A stretch of DNA of 64,000 nucleotides from NCBI GenBank assembly GCA_964016985.1, contig OZ024827.1, positions 82,597,835 through 82,661,834 on the forward strand, read 5' to 3'. Position 1 is the stretch's first letter. Each line of letters begins with the position of its first letter. The notes beneath the pieces are model-generated. The model was not told the origin of the DNA. It made no database searches and saw nothing but the letters and a program-made list of their open reading frames with translations. Below are positions 33,946 to 44,655 of this stretch, piece after piece. Made by a program: the position numbers and the translations under genes. The stretch is from Anodontia alba. Taxonomy: Eukaryota > Mollusca > Bivalvia > Lucinida > Lucinidae.

Positions 33946-34024
33946 CACAAGTTGCATTAACGTCAATGCAACGTCATGTTGTTGCATAGACGTTAATGTG
34001 ACATTGCATAAACGTCATGTGCCC
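33946..34024. repeat. ACGTCATGTG-ended repeat
   Basis: CACAAGTTGCATTAACGTCA ... GACGTTAATGTGACATTGC, ending AAACGTCATGTGCCCGC. Confidence 0.65.
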
Positions 34025-34132
34025 GCAAGGTATGGATTTAGCAATCTGGCTAGGTTCTTTACTGATCTGCTATGATGTGTCATTTTTCCGTGATTGCTGA
34101 CCCACGTATAATACTTCCGTTTTGTTTTGTAG

Positions 34133-34249
34133 CATCTTTCCTTTGTCCAAAGAACTTCTTTAAATGCCACAATAGTTTCTGCTTGGAAGTGAAGCTGGTA
34201 TGTGATGGCGAAAGCCAGTGTGAGAACGGCGAAGATGAACTGAACTGTG
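34133..34249 (+). CDS. Receptor exon: complete LDLa module
   Basis: Thirty-nine codons, phase 1-1: FLCPKNFFKCHNSFCLEVKL then VCDGESQCENGEDELNC. Six cysteines and the NGEDE acidic cage are intact. Acceptor is gttttgtag, donor gtaaaa. Confidence 0.93.
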
Positions 34250-34363
34250 GTAAAATAGTATTTTATGCGTTTTACTTTTTTGTGATAGTCATGTATGGCT
34301 AGATTTCTATATAGGTAGTTTATCGATCGCCAGCTGAAAAGAGCTAGGCAGCTGGATACTAAC

Positions 34364-34447
34364 ATTTTCTGTAGCGTAATGGTAAGCACATCTGCTTCCT
34401 AAGTAGAAGGTCGTGGGTTCGATCACTGAGGCAGGCATACATATTTC
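34364..34447 (+). pseudogene. tRNA-Arg(CCT)-like sequence, probable SINE head or tRNA pseudogene
   Basis: A-box-like TAGCGTAATGG at 34372 and B-box-like GGTTCGATC at about 34426-34434. An anticodon arm TCTGC / TTCCTAA / GTAGA gives anticodon CCT. The acceptor stem does not pair and the T stem is broken, so a working tRNA is unlikely. It sits in the intron between two LDLa exons. Confidence 0.55.
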
Positions 34448-34762
34448 TTAAACTTTTTCTCAGTTTTTACGATTTCAAATCATACTAGCCATCACAGTCG
34501 ATATTTTATATTCCATTCCCACGTTAGTCATAATCTGGACTGAATCCCGATACAGGGCCATATTGGTCCTCTTGTTTAGAAAGATAATTAGAGGCAAATA
34601 AAACACAAGCAAAGCACACGGCAAAGGAAAGCAAAGTGAACAGCTTTTGAAGTGAGGTGACCGCAATACTAGCAACACTTCTGCTGGGAGGTCTATGGGA
34701 ACTTACGTTTTATGCGGCTTAGTCAGACATTTATGCTAGTGCTTTGTCATTTCTTTGAACAG

Positions 34763-34886
34763 ATAAGAGAGCCTGTGTGTCTCAGTATCGATGTCTGAAT
34801 TCACCAATATGCCTGCCACTTCATTTAGTCTGTGATGGTTTGAAGCACTGTCCTCATGGAGACGATGAGAGGCTGTGTAATGGCAG
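34763..34886 (+). CDS. Receptor exon: last LDLa module before the LRRs
   Basis: Using the acceptor ttctttgaacag gives [19 protein letters not shown] then [17 protein letters not shown], a complete six-cysteine LDLa. A second candidate acceptor (tcatttag at 34828) would delete half the module and is rejected. Exit is phase 2 (AG), completed by the T that starts the next exon to make Ser, so NGS joins CPDGCNC. Confidence 0.9.
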
Positions 34887-34934
34887 GTACGTTTTTTTTT
34901 GTTTTTTTTTTTTGTTGTTGTTGTTGTTTTTTTA

Positions 34935-35130
34935 AAAGTAAAAAAGGAAAGTCCAGGGAGTGCCACATACATAAGTCGCAGCCAATCACTGACACAAAGA
35001 GGAAAAGGAAAGAGGCATAAACCAACGCGCGCAAAACAAACATACGCAAGAAAAGCACACAAAACAGTTCTCTTTTCCGCAAGCGAAGTAATGGCAATGT
35101 TAAAAGTCTGAAAAGCACACGGACAAAACA
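34935..35130 (-). repeat. Diverged Penelope-like tail, inverted
   Basis: Shares the order GTCCAGGGAGTGCCAC ... GAGGAAAAGGAAAGAGGC ... GCAAGCGAAGTAATGGCAAT with the tails elsewhere, at lower identity. It follows directly after the donor of exon 34763-34886. Confidence 0.5.
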
Positions 35131-35713
35131 CAAGGAAAATTCTATATAACGGTGAAAATAGAAACCTCATTTTGTGAGTATTCATTAAAAGCGCCTCTTT
35201 GCCGGCTTGCCAAATGAATTCACTGATGCTCGTTTAACTTTTTTCGGACAGCTTTGTAGTAAACCTAGGTTTGCTTCTTGTTTACAAGAGTGTATTCTAT
35301 GAGGCCATGGCATTCGAACGAGGTATTGTAAATTGTTGACAGATTTGGTTAACGTTTCAACGCAAAGGAAAATGTCGTCCACTGTTTACATGTTCGTATG
35401 TTCGTATCTAACTTCGTCAGGATATTGGTTCGCATTCTTAGCCTCTGGGTGTAAGGGCTTCCTCTTTTCCTCGATATCGTCCAGGAAGCTTACTCTAAGT
35501 ATTGTTTATATATTTATGTTTTTTGGGCAGAATGTTGCAGTTTTTTTGGTGTTTGAAGCGGGTTAACTTCGCAGTTATAGACCATGGATATTTTTTTTTA
35601 TCATAGCTCTGTCTCTTGGCATTCCTATAAATGTGAAATTTTCTCAGTGAACATAATCCAGCATCCTTCAAACTTCAAACGGAATAAAATATGTGCGTTT
35701 TAAAGCAATGACA

Positions 35714-35834
35714 AGTGTCTTGATTGCATAAACACAGCATTCAAAGCTTAATACTGGCAAGTGGCTTGAACTCAGAGTTCAAGCCACTTGCCAGTATTAA
35801 GCTTTGAATGCTGTGTTTATGCAATCAAGACACT
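35714..35834. repeat. Perfect 60-bp inverted repeat with a 1-nt spacer
   Basis: Bases 35714-35773 and 35775-35834 are exact reverse complements around a single A at 35774. The arms begin AGTGTCTTGATTGC. I see no other copy in the window. Confidence 0.95.
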
Positions 35835-36010
35835 GTTGTTTGTTCTTTATGTGACCCTGTGTCTATTCGCTGTTGGGTTTTGTCTGTGTTCTGTCCAGTT
35901 CATTGTCTCATTGTTTTGTTTAGTGGAGTAATCACTTTGCTGTGGAAAAGGGGGCAGTTGCTGTGCTTTTGTTTGCTTTGTGGCTTGTGTACTGTCTATC
36001 TTGTTTTTTT

Positions 36011-36072
36011 TTTCATTATACCCTGGCATACGAAGTATATAATGGGTATATAGTTTTCGTCTTTTCGTAACA

Positions 36073-36139
<67 letters not shown>

Positions 36140-37105
36140 CTTACTTTCTGTCAAAGATTTCTCAAGAACTACTGCACCTAGGATTTTGAAATTTAGTACA
36201 AACATTTGGTATGACATGTTGTATTGTGTAAGAGAGACTTATCATCCTCATGCATATCATTCCCTTTATGTGTCTATTTTTTTCTTTCTCTCTCATATCT
36301 TTTCTTCAAAGATTTCTCAGGAACTACTGCAGCTAGGATTTTGAAATTTGGTACAAACATTTGATATGACATGTTATATTGTGTAAGAGAGAATCAGCAT
36401 TATCATTTCTTATTTGTCCATTTCTCTTTTTCTCCAATAAAAGTTTTCATCACTTGTTTCTGAGCTCCTATGAGAGTCAGATTCAAAAAATTTTGTATGC
36501 ACCTACCGAGGGTTGAAGCATATTGTCTAAAAGAAAACCACGATGCTGAAATTTAGTTTGTCTGCTTTTTACCTTTTTCTTTTTTACATCTCTCACTCCA
36601 ATGTAATACATAGTGAAATTTGTGCCAAAATTTCTCAAAACCTACTGCATCTAGGATTTTGAAATCTGGTACAAGCATGTAGTAGGACATGTTGTATTGT
36701 GTAAGAGATAATCAGCATCCTAATGCTTATTATTCCTTTTATTTGTCCATTTTTTCTTTCTCTCCAATATTTTTTGTAAGATGTCTCAGAAACTCGTGCA
36801 CCTAGGAGTTTGAAATTATGTACAAAATTGGGTATGGCGTGTTTTATTGTGTAATAGAGAATCAACCTCCTCAGCCAAACCATTCCTTTTATTTGTCATT
36901 TTTTTCTTTTTCTCCAATAAATTTTTGTCACAAATTTCTCAGCTCCTTTGAGAGCCAGAGTCTTTATATATTGTATACACCTACAGAGGGTTTGAAGTAT
37001 GTTATGAAAAAAAATCAAGGATGCTGAAATCTATTTTGCCGGCTTTATACATTTTTTCCCTTTTTCCACCTCTCACTCAATGTCATGCATAGGGAAATTT
37101 GTGCC
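36011..37105 (+). mobile_element. Core-repeat element 1: head, TG microsatellite, ~160-bp tandem units
   Basis: Head TATACCCTGGCATACGAAG ... TTTTCGTCTTTTCGTAAC, then (TG)n at 36076-36138, then about five units with ATTTCTCAGGAACTACTGC, TAGGATTTTGAAATTTGGTA and GTATTGTGTAAGAGAGA. The layout resembles bivalve pearl-type / Helentron-related non-autonomous elements. The last unit is cut by MITE copy M. Confidence 0.7.
36076..36138. repeat. (TG)n microsatellite
   Basis: About 31 TG units at the start of the core-repeat element. Confidence 0.98.
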
Positions 37106-37252
37106 CATCACGAAAACATGCTTATAAAATTTTGACCCCCTTAAACCCCACTTTTATATAGTAAAACTGGGGTTTACCGGGGTATACATTATGTTTCTTA
37201 TTTTTGCTCAAAACAATAGATTGTGGGTACTCGTTAGAACCGCCTCTGCGAG
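37106..37252. mobile_element. Palindromic MITE (family P), copy M, left half
   Basis: Left half up to GAACCGCCTCTGCGAG, inserted in a core-repeat unit. It then joins a SINE-tail-like segment at 37254. Confidence 0.8.
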
Positions 37253-37253
37253 C

Positions 37254-37306
37254 AGACATGACCCTATTGGGTTGACTGGGCTGTAAAACCTCAACACAAA
37301 CAAACA
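37254..37306 (+). repeat. SINE-tail-like segment
   Basis: GACATGACCCTATTGGGTTG, then TAAAACCTCAACACAAACAA. Confidence 0.6.
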
Positions 37307-37490
37307 AATCATGCTTAACTCACATGATAAATCGTGCTAATAAATCTCAAATTATTAACAATGCCAAATTCTTCCTTGCTAAACATAGTTGAGATTGAAA
37401 ATTTCTCTGCTAATAAATATGAAAATGCCAATTGTTGGCATTTTCATATTTATTAGCAGAGAAATTTTCATGCTCAACTATATTTAGCAT
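37300..37490. repeat. Long hairpin repeat (TGAAAATTTCTCTGC arms)
   Basis: Arms ATTTCTCTGCTAATAAATAT then GAAAATGCCA are matched by their complement up to 37480 around TTG. Related to 24600-24812. Confidence 0.8.
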
Positions 37491-37572
37491 GAAAAAAAAA
37501 TTATAACCTCGGGCCCTGATTCCTTTAGCCCTTAAAGTGTCAATAGCAAATACAGCAGATACCCTTTTGTTC

Positions 37573-37574
<2 letters not shown>

Positions 37575-37612
<38 letters not shown>

Positions 37613-37613
37613 T
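37575..37613. repeat. (TTA)n microsatellite
   Basis: About 13 TTA units. Confidence 0.97.
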
Positions 37614-38129
37614 CAATTTCAGAGAAAATAAGGCACGACGGTGGCTCTGGCCACAGATTAAATTACGACTCAGTCCTAAAACATTCAGATGTGTCTAACT
37701 TTACTTGTCGGTTGTTGGACACCGTGGCGCTACCAGTGGTTTAAATTTGCTCTGACGTTCATGTCATATTCGATCCCTGAACCGTGTTTTATCATTGAGA
37801 TAATAAGTTATATGTTTTCTGTGTTATCAGCTGATGAGATGGATCCTGCACATGGACCAAACAATTATATGTAGCTGAAACTGTATCGAGATTAAGGGCA
37901 AGGACTGAATGCTTCTAAAGCCAGCTTTAAGCCCCCTCAGTTTTACTGTTGACCATTCTAAGGCGGCATTTCTTTTGCAGATACTCGTTGTTTTGTCCGT
38001 CGTTTTCGTTGGCGTGTTATTCTTTGGTGTCATTTCGTGCCATTCTAAACTTATTTGGTGCCTTGAGAGGGTTGTGTCTCGTGAATGTGGCCTTTGCTGT
38101 GTATCCTATTATAATGTATCTGTATTACT

Positions 38130-38201
38130 CATCACGAAAACATGCCTATATAATATTGACCCCTAAAACTCCACCTTTATACAGTAAAACTGGGGTTTAC
38201 A
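38130..38201. mobile_element. Palindromic MITE (family P), copy N, left 70 bp
   Basis: Runs from CATCACGAAAACATGCCTAT to AAACTGGGGTTTACATGCC, where a 20-bp tandem repeat begins. Confidence 0.72.
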
Positions 38202-38273
38202 TGCCTTACTGCTGTAGCCTTACTGCTGCTAACGTCATGCCTTACTGTTGCTAACGTCATGCCTTACTGCTGT
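38201..38273 (+). repeat. ~20-bp tandem repeat
   Basis: GCCTTACTGCTGCTAACGTC repeated about four times with small changes. Confidence 0.8.
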
Positions 38274-38325
38274 TAAAAACATTGGATTAGATACTATGAT
38301 CTGTTTACGAAAGGGACGGAATTAA

Positions 38326-39212
38326 CTATTTTGGTCAATTAAAAATTCCAATGATGTTCTCAATAAATTTAAATCTAAAAACTTTCAGGCTTCTAAATTG
38401 TCTACATATGACTTTTCTACACTGTATACTACGTTACCTCATCATCTTATAAAAGATAAACTTATTGATTTAATTACCGAACGATTATTCGGGAGAATAC
38501 CCAATATTTGGCTTGCAACGAAGATTGTGCTTTTTTCACATCTGATGTATACAATAATCACAATTTATGGTCGTGTCAAAAAGTCTGTGATGCCCTTGTT
38601 TATCTTTTGGATAATATTTTTATTAGATTTGGAACTAAACTTTATAGGCAAACTGTTGGTATTCCGATGGGAACTAATTGTGCTCATCTTGTTGCAGATT
38701 TGTTCCGTTTTTTGTTATGAGATTTCATGAAGTCTCTCTCACGTAAAAATCAGGCTGACATTATTGAGGCTTTCAATTCAACTTCAAGATACCTTGATGA
38801 TTTATTAAATATTGACAATATTTACTTTGAACAAATGGTGGACCGCATATACCCTACAGAACTCCAATTAAATAGAGCAAATTCTTCCGATACCGAAGCA
38901 CCTTTTTTTGAATTTGAATCTATGTATATCTAATGGTACAGTTTCCACCACAATTTATGGTAAACGGGACGATTTTAATTTTTATATGGTCAGTTTCTCT
39001 TTTCTGGATGGCGATGTCCCCCGGCATACTCATATGGGATATACATATCTCAACTTATTAGATTCGCCAGAGCTTCTTCAAATCTTAGTGACTTTAACTA
39101 CCGTAATAAAGCCCTTACTGCCAAACTTCTTAGGCAGGGCTATCGTTATTTTAAACTTTGTAAGGCGTTTTCGAAATTTTATCGCAGACACAGTGCCTTA
39201 GTAGAAAAATAT
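38326..39212 (+). pseudogene. Penelope-like reverse transcriptase, N-terminal two thirds
   Basis: Starts in frame as WSIKNSNDVLNKF and contains the motif A region STYDFSTLYTTLPHHLIKDK, then CDALVYLLDNIFIRFGTKLY, VGIPMGTNCAHLVADLF, STSRYLDDLLNID and ELQLNRANSSDTEAPF. Frame changes near 38540 and 38720 and a stop near 38932 disable it. After the segment ending ...TVP it joins abruptly, near 39220, to a 3' tail. Confidence 0.78.
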
Positions 39213-39221
39213 AGCGTCACA

Positions 39222-39535
39222 GTGTCTTGGCGGTGGTCCCGGTGTTAGTCTTACTCTTTGTTGCTTTGTGGTTTATTCTACGAGGCGATTTGTTGTATGT
39301 CTTTCCGTGTGTCATTTTGTTCTCGTGTTTTTCAGTCCTTTTAGTATTGCGACTACCTCGCTTGGGGAAGAGAGAGCTAATCTTAGTGCTTTTCGTACGT
39401 TTGTTCGATTTGTGCTTGTTTTGATTTGTCGGTTTCCTCTTCCTCTTTGGGTCTGGGAAGGGCTGCGGTTTGTGATTGTGGCACTCCCTGGACTTTTCTC
39501 TTACCTTTTTTTGGGTATCAAAACACCAAACTGAT
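39222..39535 (+). repeat. Penelope-like 3' tail, copy 1 of the tandem run
   Basis: Shares GGCGGTGGTCCCGGTG, then TTAGTCTTACTCTTTG, ACGAGGCGAT and CGCTTGGGGAAGAGAGAGCT with 40830-41115 and 41780-42055. Ends near CTTACCTTTTTTTGGG. Confidence 0.75.
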
Positions 39536-39744
39536 AGCAACAAGAAATTCTATGGGAGACATCATGATCTGGTCAATCCCTACAATGTGGCAGTTTCCAG
39601 AATTGTTTCTGATGTTTTTTGCCACTGACGCGCCATAAGTAGACTTCCAAAATCCCGGACATACGCTTCTACCGATATTTCCTTCATTCAGGTCTATTGG
39701 CATGGTGGGCGGAGCTTGCTTACCAAGTAATGGTTACTGTCCGT

Positions 39745-40321
39745 GGAGCCTTACACCCTTTATTCTGGCGTCCATATATGTTGCTCTGAATATTCGGATT
39801 CGTCATTCGTTTACGAATTTATGAGTTTGAATTATGGCTTACGGGACGATTTTGATTTTGATATAGTCAATTTTCCTTTTCTGGATGGCGATGTCCCCCG
39901 GCGTACCTTATATGGGGTATACATATCTCAACTTATTAGATTCGCCAGAGCTTCTTCAAATCTTAATGACTTTAACTACCGTTATAAAGCCCTTACTGCC
40001 AAACTTCTTAGGCAAGGCTATCGTTATTTTAAACTTCGTAAGGCGTTTTCGAAATTTTATCGCAGACACAGTGCCTTGTTAGAAAAATATAGCGTCAGTC
40101 TGAAAACACTTCTGCAACAAGGTATATCGGAACCAGAATTTTACGGTGACTTAGTGTACAGATTTAAAAAAATTATAGGTATCTAACTTTTCGGAGCAAT
40201 TCAGAAAACTTAATAACTTGTATAAAAAAAGAATTGGCTAGAGCCTGGATATTATGCGGCAGATTGCATGCCTAGTTGTCAACCCAATCATTGTTGATGG
40301 CTATGCTTCACTCTTTAATTG
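39745..40321 (+). pseudogene. Penelope-like reverse transcriptase C-terminal fragment
   Basis: The frame is open from FVYEFMSLNYGLRDDFDFDI through VNFPFLDGDVPRRTLYGVYI, QGYRYFKLRKAFSKFYRRHS and GISEPEFYGDLVYRFKKIIG. It then shifts, and the last piece (VVNPIIVDGYASLFN) ends at an inserted 127-bp sequence. Confidence 0.75.
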
Positions 40322-40448
40322 GGATACAGATTAAAAAAAGTCAAACGACTTTCTTCTGGATCCCATTTGTATGTATTGATGTTTTGTCATGTCTCGTTGT
40401 AAACGGTAATGTAATATGTATACAAATAAAATAAAAGTTAAACTAATC
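40322..40448 (+). repeat. 127-bp insert ending in AAATAAAATAAAAG, flanked by ~37-bp direct repeats
   Basis: Interrupts the Penelope-like 3' coding end. The flanks 40285-40321 and 40449-40485 are near-identical (about four differences). The A-rich end resembles a LINE 3' terminus. Confidence 0.5.
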
Positions 40449-41115
40449 CAATCAAGGTTGATGGTTATGCTTCACCCTTTAATTGCACGACGGCGGTTCG
40501 GGCCTCAGACTCAATGACGGCCTCTTCGTAAATAGTGGATTGGGGCTTGACTATATGTCTTTGGCTTGGCCCGCCGTGGTTCAACTATTGGTTTTCATTT
40601 ACTCTGGCATACAGTAGAATTAGCCATGAGTACTCGTCTTTGTTTATTATAGTGATTAATTTGATTTTTATGTTTTCGCTTTGATGCATGGACTGAGTTG
40701 GGAGGTTTTATGCGAACCGAATTTTTATGTATTTCTGTATTAAGAGTAGCATCGGGACCCCTGGTGAAGTTGGCTAGCTGTAAAAGTTCTTTAAACCCCC
40801 CGGTGGTTTACTCTTCTGACCGTTATAAGGCGGTGGTCCCGGTGTTAGTCTTACTCTTTGGTGGTGTTTTTTGGTTTATTCTGCGAGGCGATTTGTTGTA
40901 TGTCTTACCTTGTGCCATTTTGTTCTAGTGTTTTCAGTCCTTTTAGCATTGCGATTACTTCGCTTGGGGAAGAGAGAGCTAATCTTATTGCTTTTCGTAT
41001 GTTTTATCGGTTTGTGCTTGTTTGGATTTGTCGATTTCCTCTTCCTTTTGATGTCTGGGAGGGGCTGCGGTCTGTGATTGTTTCACTCCCTAGACTTTTC
41101 TCTTACCTTTTTTTA
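40449..41115 (+). repeat. Penelope-like coding end plus 3' tail, copy 2 of the tandem run
   Basis: Begins at the duplicated RT end, continues with GACGGCCTCTTCG and a 3' untranslated region, and ends with the TTAGTCTTACTCTTTG...GAGAGAGCTAATCTTA segment. Confidence 0.7.
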
Positions 41116-41129
41116 GGTACCATGAACGC

Positions 41130-42055
41130 AACTACTTAGTAGAAAAATATAGCGTCAAACTGAAATCACTCCTGCAACAAGGTATATGGAACCAGAATTT
41201 TACGGTCTTAGTGTACAGATTTAGAAAAAAAATATAGAAAAATCTAACTCTTCGGAGCAATTCAGAAAACTTACTTACCGTTATAAAAGAATTGCCTAGA
41301 GCCTGAATATTATGCGGCAGACTGCATGCCTAGTTGTCAAACCAATCATTGTTGATGGCTATGCTTCACTCTTTAATTGCACGACGGCCGTTCGGGCCTC
41401 AGACTCAATGACGGCCTCTTCGTAAAACTTTAACCAGTGGGTTAGGGCTTGATAATATGTCTTTGACTTGGCCCGCCGTGGTTCAACTATTGGCTTTTAT
41501 ATACTCTGGCATACAGTAGAATTAGCCATGAGTACACGTCTTTGTTTATTTTAATGATTAATTTGATTTTTATGTTTTCGCTTTGATGCGTTGACTGAGT
41601 TGGGAGCCTTTATGCGAACCGAATTTTTATGTATTTCTGTATTAAGAGTAGCGTCGGGACCCAGGGTGAAGTTGGCTAGCTGTAAAAGTGCTTTAACCCC
41701 GCACGCCCCCAATCCCCTATCCCCCCCCCCGCGCCCCCCCACCCCCTTGTGGTTTACACTACTGCCTGTTCTAATGCGGTGGTCCCGGTGTTAGTCTTAC
41801 TCTTTGTTGCTTTGTGGTTTATTCTACGAGGCGATATTTTATTCCCTACCTTGTGTCATTTTGTTCTTGTGTTTTTCAGTCCTTTCAGTATTACGATTAC
41901 CTGGCTTGGTGAAGAGAGAGCTAATCTTAGTGTTTTCTGTACGTTTGTTCGATTTGTGCTTGTTTGGATTTGTCGGTTTCCACTTCCTCTTGGTGTCTGG
42001 GAAGGGCTGCGGTTTTTGATTGTGGCACTCCCTGGACTTTCCTCTTACCTTTTTA
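41130..42055 (+). repeat. Penelope-like fragment 3 of the tandem run (short RT end plus tail)
   Basis: A 280-bp degraded RT end (AAAAATATAGCGTCAAACTG, then TGTCAAACCAATCATTGTTG) followed by the same tail as copies 1 and 2, including a poly-C tract near 41720-41750. It ends where palindromic MITE sequence starts (42056). Confidence 0.7.
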
Positions 42056-42263
42056 CAGGGGTATACATTAGTTTTTTTTATTTCTGCCCGAAAACATAGA
42101 TTGTGGGCTCTCGTTAGAAACGCCTTGTCGCAGTGGTTCTAACAAGTACCCCAAGCTATGTTTTGGAGAAGACATATTAAAAATATCAGAATTTTTCATT
42201 TGAAAATTTTCATTTTTTTGGTGGTAAAATTTTCAATATATTTGAATAGCATGTTTTCGTAAC
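42056..42263. mobile_element. Palindromic MITE (family P), copy O, left end missing
   Basis: Begins internally at CAGGGGTATACATTA at the end of a Penelope-like tail. Decayed hairpin and right end TGTTTTCGTAACG. Confidence 0.78.
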
Positions 42264-42635
42264 GTGACATTTCATGTGATCCATCTGCCTAGCAGACGAT
42301 TCAAATAAATTGTCAAGTCTTATTTTCCATGAAAAATGATTAGTAAGCTGTAAGTAACTTGCTTGTCAATTTAAGTGTTAATGGAAATTGTTTGCTGCTA
42401 CTAAACCTTCAGCACTCTCTGGACAGTTCCGCTAAACACAGTATTCTCATTTTCCGAGAAACAGGAGGCAACTCTCTTGAAATAATAGATTGTATTTTCT
42501 GACATATATATGAAATCTATTTCTGAATATTGTCTGCAGAAATGTTTAGTTGGAATGCTAAACTATGAAAATAAAATCCGCGCATTACGTTCCGACTGTA
42601 GCGAAGATAGTAGCAATTGTTTTAATTTATATTTT

Positions 42636-42853
42636 AGCCGCATCGACAGAAAACGTACTTATGACATGAGCGCCCAACGAAGACTCAAATCAGCCTGCGA
42701 ATGCGCACAGGCTGGTCAGTGTTTTCGTTGTTTGCATGAAGAAACTATGCATCTTTTGCTACCTAAAAGTGTCCATTGTTGATTATGATCAGAATCTTTG
42801 CTAGACACACATATTGCACATGTCTAACGGAACGTTTTGTGTTGTTGCGACTC
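42636..42853. mobile_element. ACGTCAGAAAACG-ended MITE (family Q), next to the LRR/7TM exon
   Basis: Starts AGCCGCATCGACAGAAAACG, ends TTTGTGTTGTTGCGACTC. Only a poly-T tract and about 20 bases separate it from the exon at 42902. Confidence 0.72.
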
Positions 42854-42901
42854 GTCTATTTTTTTTTTTTTTTTTTTTTTAATATTTAACTGTTCTTTCA
42901 G

Positions 42902-44409
42902 TTGTCCTGACGGCTGTAACTGTGTTGGTTGGGTTGTCAACTGCATGAGCAAAGCTACTATTTCTAGTAACAACGTTCCCGCCTTTGCCCGGGGAACACG
43001 ACTGTTAGATTTAGCGGGAAATCCTTATGTGTTTCAAAATTCAAATTTCGAAAACATGGAGTTTTACTTTCTGGCCTATTTAAACTTATCTATGTGTGAG
43101 ATTAGGCTCATATCAACGGGACTGTTATCGTCTTTGAAAAATCTTCTGGTGTTAGATCTCAGTTATAATCACATCAAAACCATTCCCTCTAAGCTGTTTG
43201 AAAATCAAACTAAGGTACACACATTCCTTTTAGTCGGAAACTTTGAAATAATTTCCATCTCGGCAGACGCTTTCTTTGGCTTGTCGTCAATGAAATATCT
43301 CGAAATATCAAGTCAAATTATAGGGCATATTTCAGAACATGCCTTCTATTCTCTTGCGATAGACCAGATAGTTCTTTCTAACAATGATATAACTGCACTG
43401 GAAGACGGAGCATTTGAAAATTTAATGGTGGGTTATCTTTACTTAAACGACAGTAAAATACATTCTTTTGGACAGAATATATTCAGAGGTGTTATCAACG
43501 TCAGCCTGATAGTTTCAAGTGCCTATAAATTTTGTTGCCTTAGGCCATCGTTTCTGCCTGAGGTAAACTGCTTACCATACAAAGACGAGTTTTCTTCATG
43601 CGCCGATCTCATGAGAAATGAAATTCTGAGATCATTAGTATGGATAATAAGCCTGTTTTCTCTTCTTGGCAATGTTGCGTCACTTATATATCGTATGTTG
43701 TACGACAAGGAAAGGTTCAAACTCGGCTATGGAATTTTCGTCTCTAACCTTGCATTTTCTGACTTCCTTATGGGCGTGTATCTTATTATCATTGCAGTTG
43801 CCGATGCCTCATTAAGGGGAATATATATTGAAAATGATGAAAAGTGGAGAAAAAGTACGTGGTGTACTCTCGCGGGAATTTTGTCTGCATTATCTAGTGA
43901 GGCATCAGTGTTTTTTATCTGTTTGATCACTGTGGACAGATTCTTGGTAATAAAGTACCCATTTGGTCAGATTCGTTTCACAGCAGGTTATGCGAAGATT
44001 GCATCAGTTGTTGCTTGGAGTTTAGCTTTGATTGTTGCTGTTTTGCCAGTGGTGATTACACCATACTTTAAAGATGAATTTTACTCTAAATCCGGAGTTT
44101 GCCTAGCCTTACCGCTTACCCGGAACAAGCAACATGGATGGGAATATGCTGTAACTGTGTTTGTTGGGTTTAACTTTGTAACATTTATCCTCATTGCGTT
44201 TGGCCAGTACCTTTTATTCAAGGAAATCAGGTCGTCGAGAAAAGGTCTGAATTTAAAACCGACAAAACGTGCAAAAATGTCGTTTTCTGCAAGCAAGCCC
44301 ACAAATTATACAACTATTAAAGGTCGAAGCAGTGACCTTCAAGTGGCTCGAAATCTTTTGCTCGTTGCATCTACAGATTTCCTCTGCTGGTTTCCTGTGG
44401 GTATTTTAG
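42902..44409 (+). CDS. Receptor exon: LRR domain, hinge and helices 1-6
   Basis: A 1,508-bp exon. It opens with the LRR N-cap CPDGCNCVGWVVNC, then about six LRRs (for example LLVLDLSYNHIKTIPSKLF). The hinge has YKFCC and FSSCADLM, as in relaxin receptors. Helix 1 is around VWIISLFSLLGNVASLIY, helix 2 NLAFSDFLMGVYLIII. A conserved Cys precedes helix 3 (STWCTLAGILSAL), and DRF at 43935-43943 replaces DRY. Helix 4 (WSLALIVAVLPVV), helix 5 (VTVFVGFNFVTFILIAF) and helix 6 (TDFLCWFPVGILG) follow. The acceptor is cag after a T20 tract and the donor gtaaga interrupts the end of helix 6 in phase 1. Nearest relatives by eye are RXFP/GRL101 receptors. Confidence 0.96.
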
Positions 44410-44424
44410 GTAAGAAATAACTGA

Positions 44425-44655
44425 CATGAGCCACTGCAGCGTGCGAAAACGTTTCTACGGGCATGTGCGCCAAAAGAAGATCATCCTGTGCAATTTGATC
44501 AGAATGATCAATGGAGGCATTTTGGATTGCTAAAGGTGCAAAGTTTCTTCATGCTCACAACGAAGACGGATCAGACTGCGCAGATGCGCAAATTGATTTG
44601 TCGACGCAGAGCGCACGAGTCACAAGGTACGTTTTCGCCCGTTGCATCTCGTATG
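44425..44655. mobile_element. ACGTCAGAAAACG-ended MITE (family Q), next to the LRR/7TM exon donor
   Basis: Starts GAGCCACTGCAGCGTGCGAA, contains GACGGATCAGACTGCGCAGA, ends GTACGTTTTCGCCCGTTGCA. It begins 16 bases after the exon end. Confidence 0.72.

Noticed and set aside
34829..34886. Shorter exon using the acceptor at 34828
   Set aside because: Would give half an LDLa module. The acceptor at 34762 gives all six cysteines in the same phase.
37621..37874. Possible receptor exon after a TTA microsatellite and tttcag acceptor
   Set aside because: Phase does not fit the AG+T junction between 34886 and 42902, and no LDLa or LRR pattern is present.
39217..42099. Several overlapping hydrophobic ORFs (LLVLRLPRLGKRELILVLF and similar)
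   Set aside because: All are frames of the repeated Penelope-like 3' tail, present on both strands and at several loci.
42510..42782. ORF of 90 codons upstream of the LRR exon
   Set aside because: Lies mostly in a family Q MITE; no conserved domain and no splice logic.
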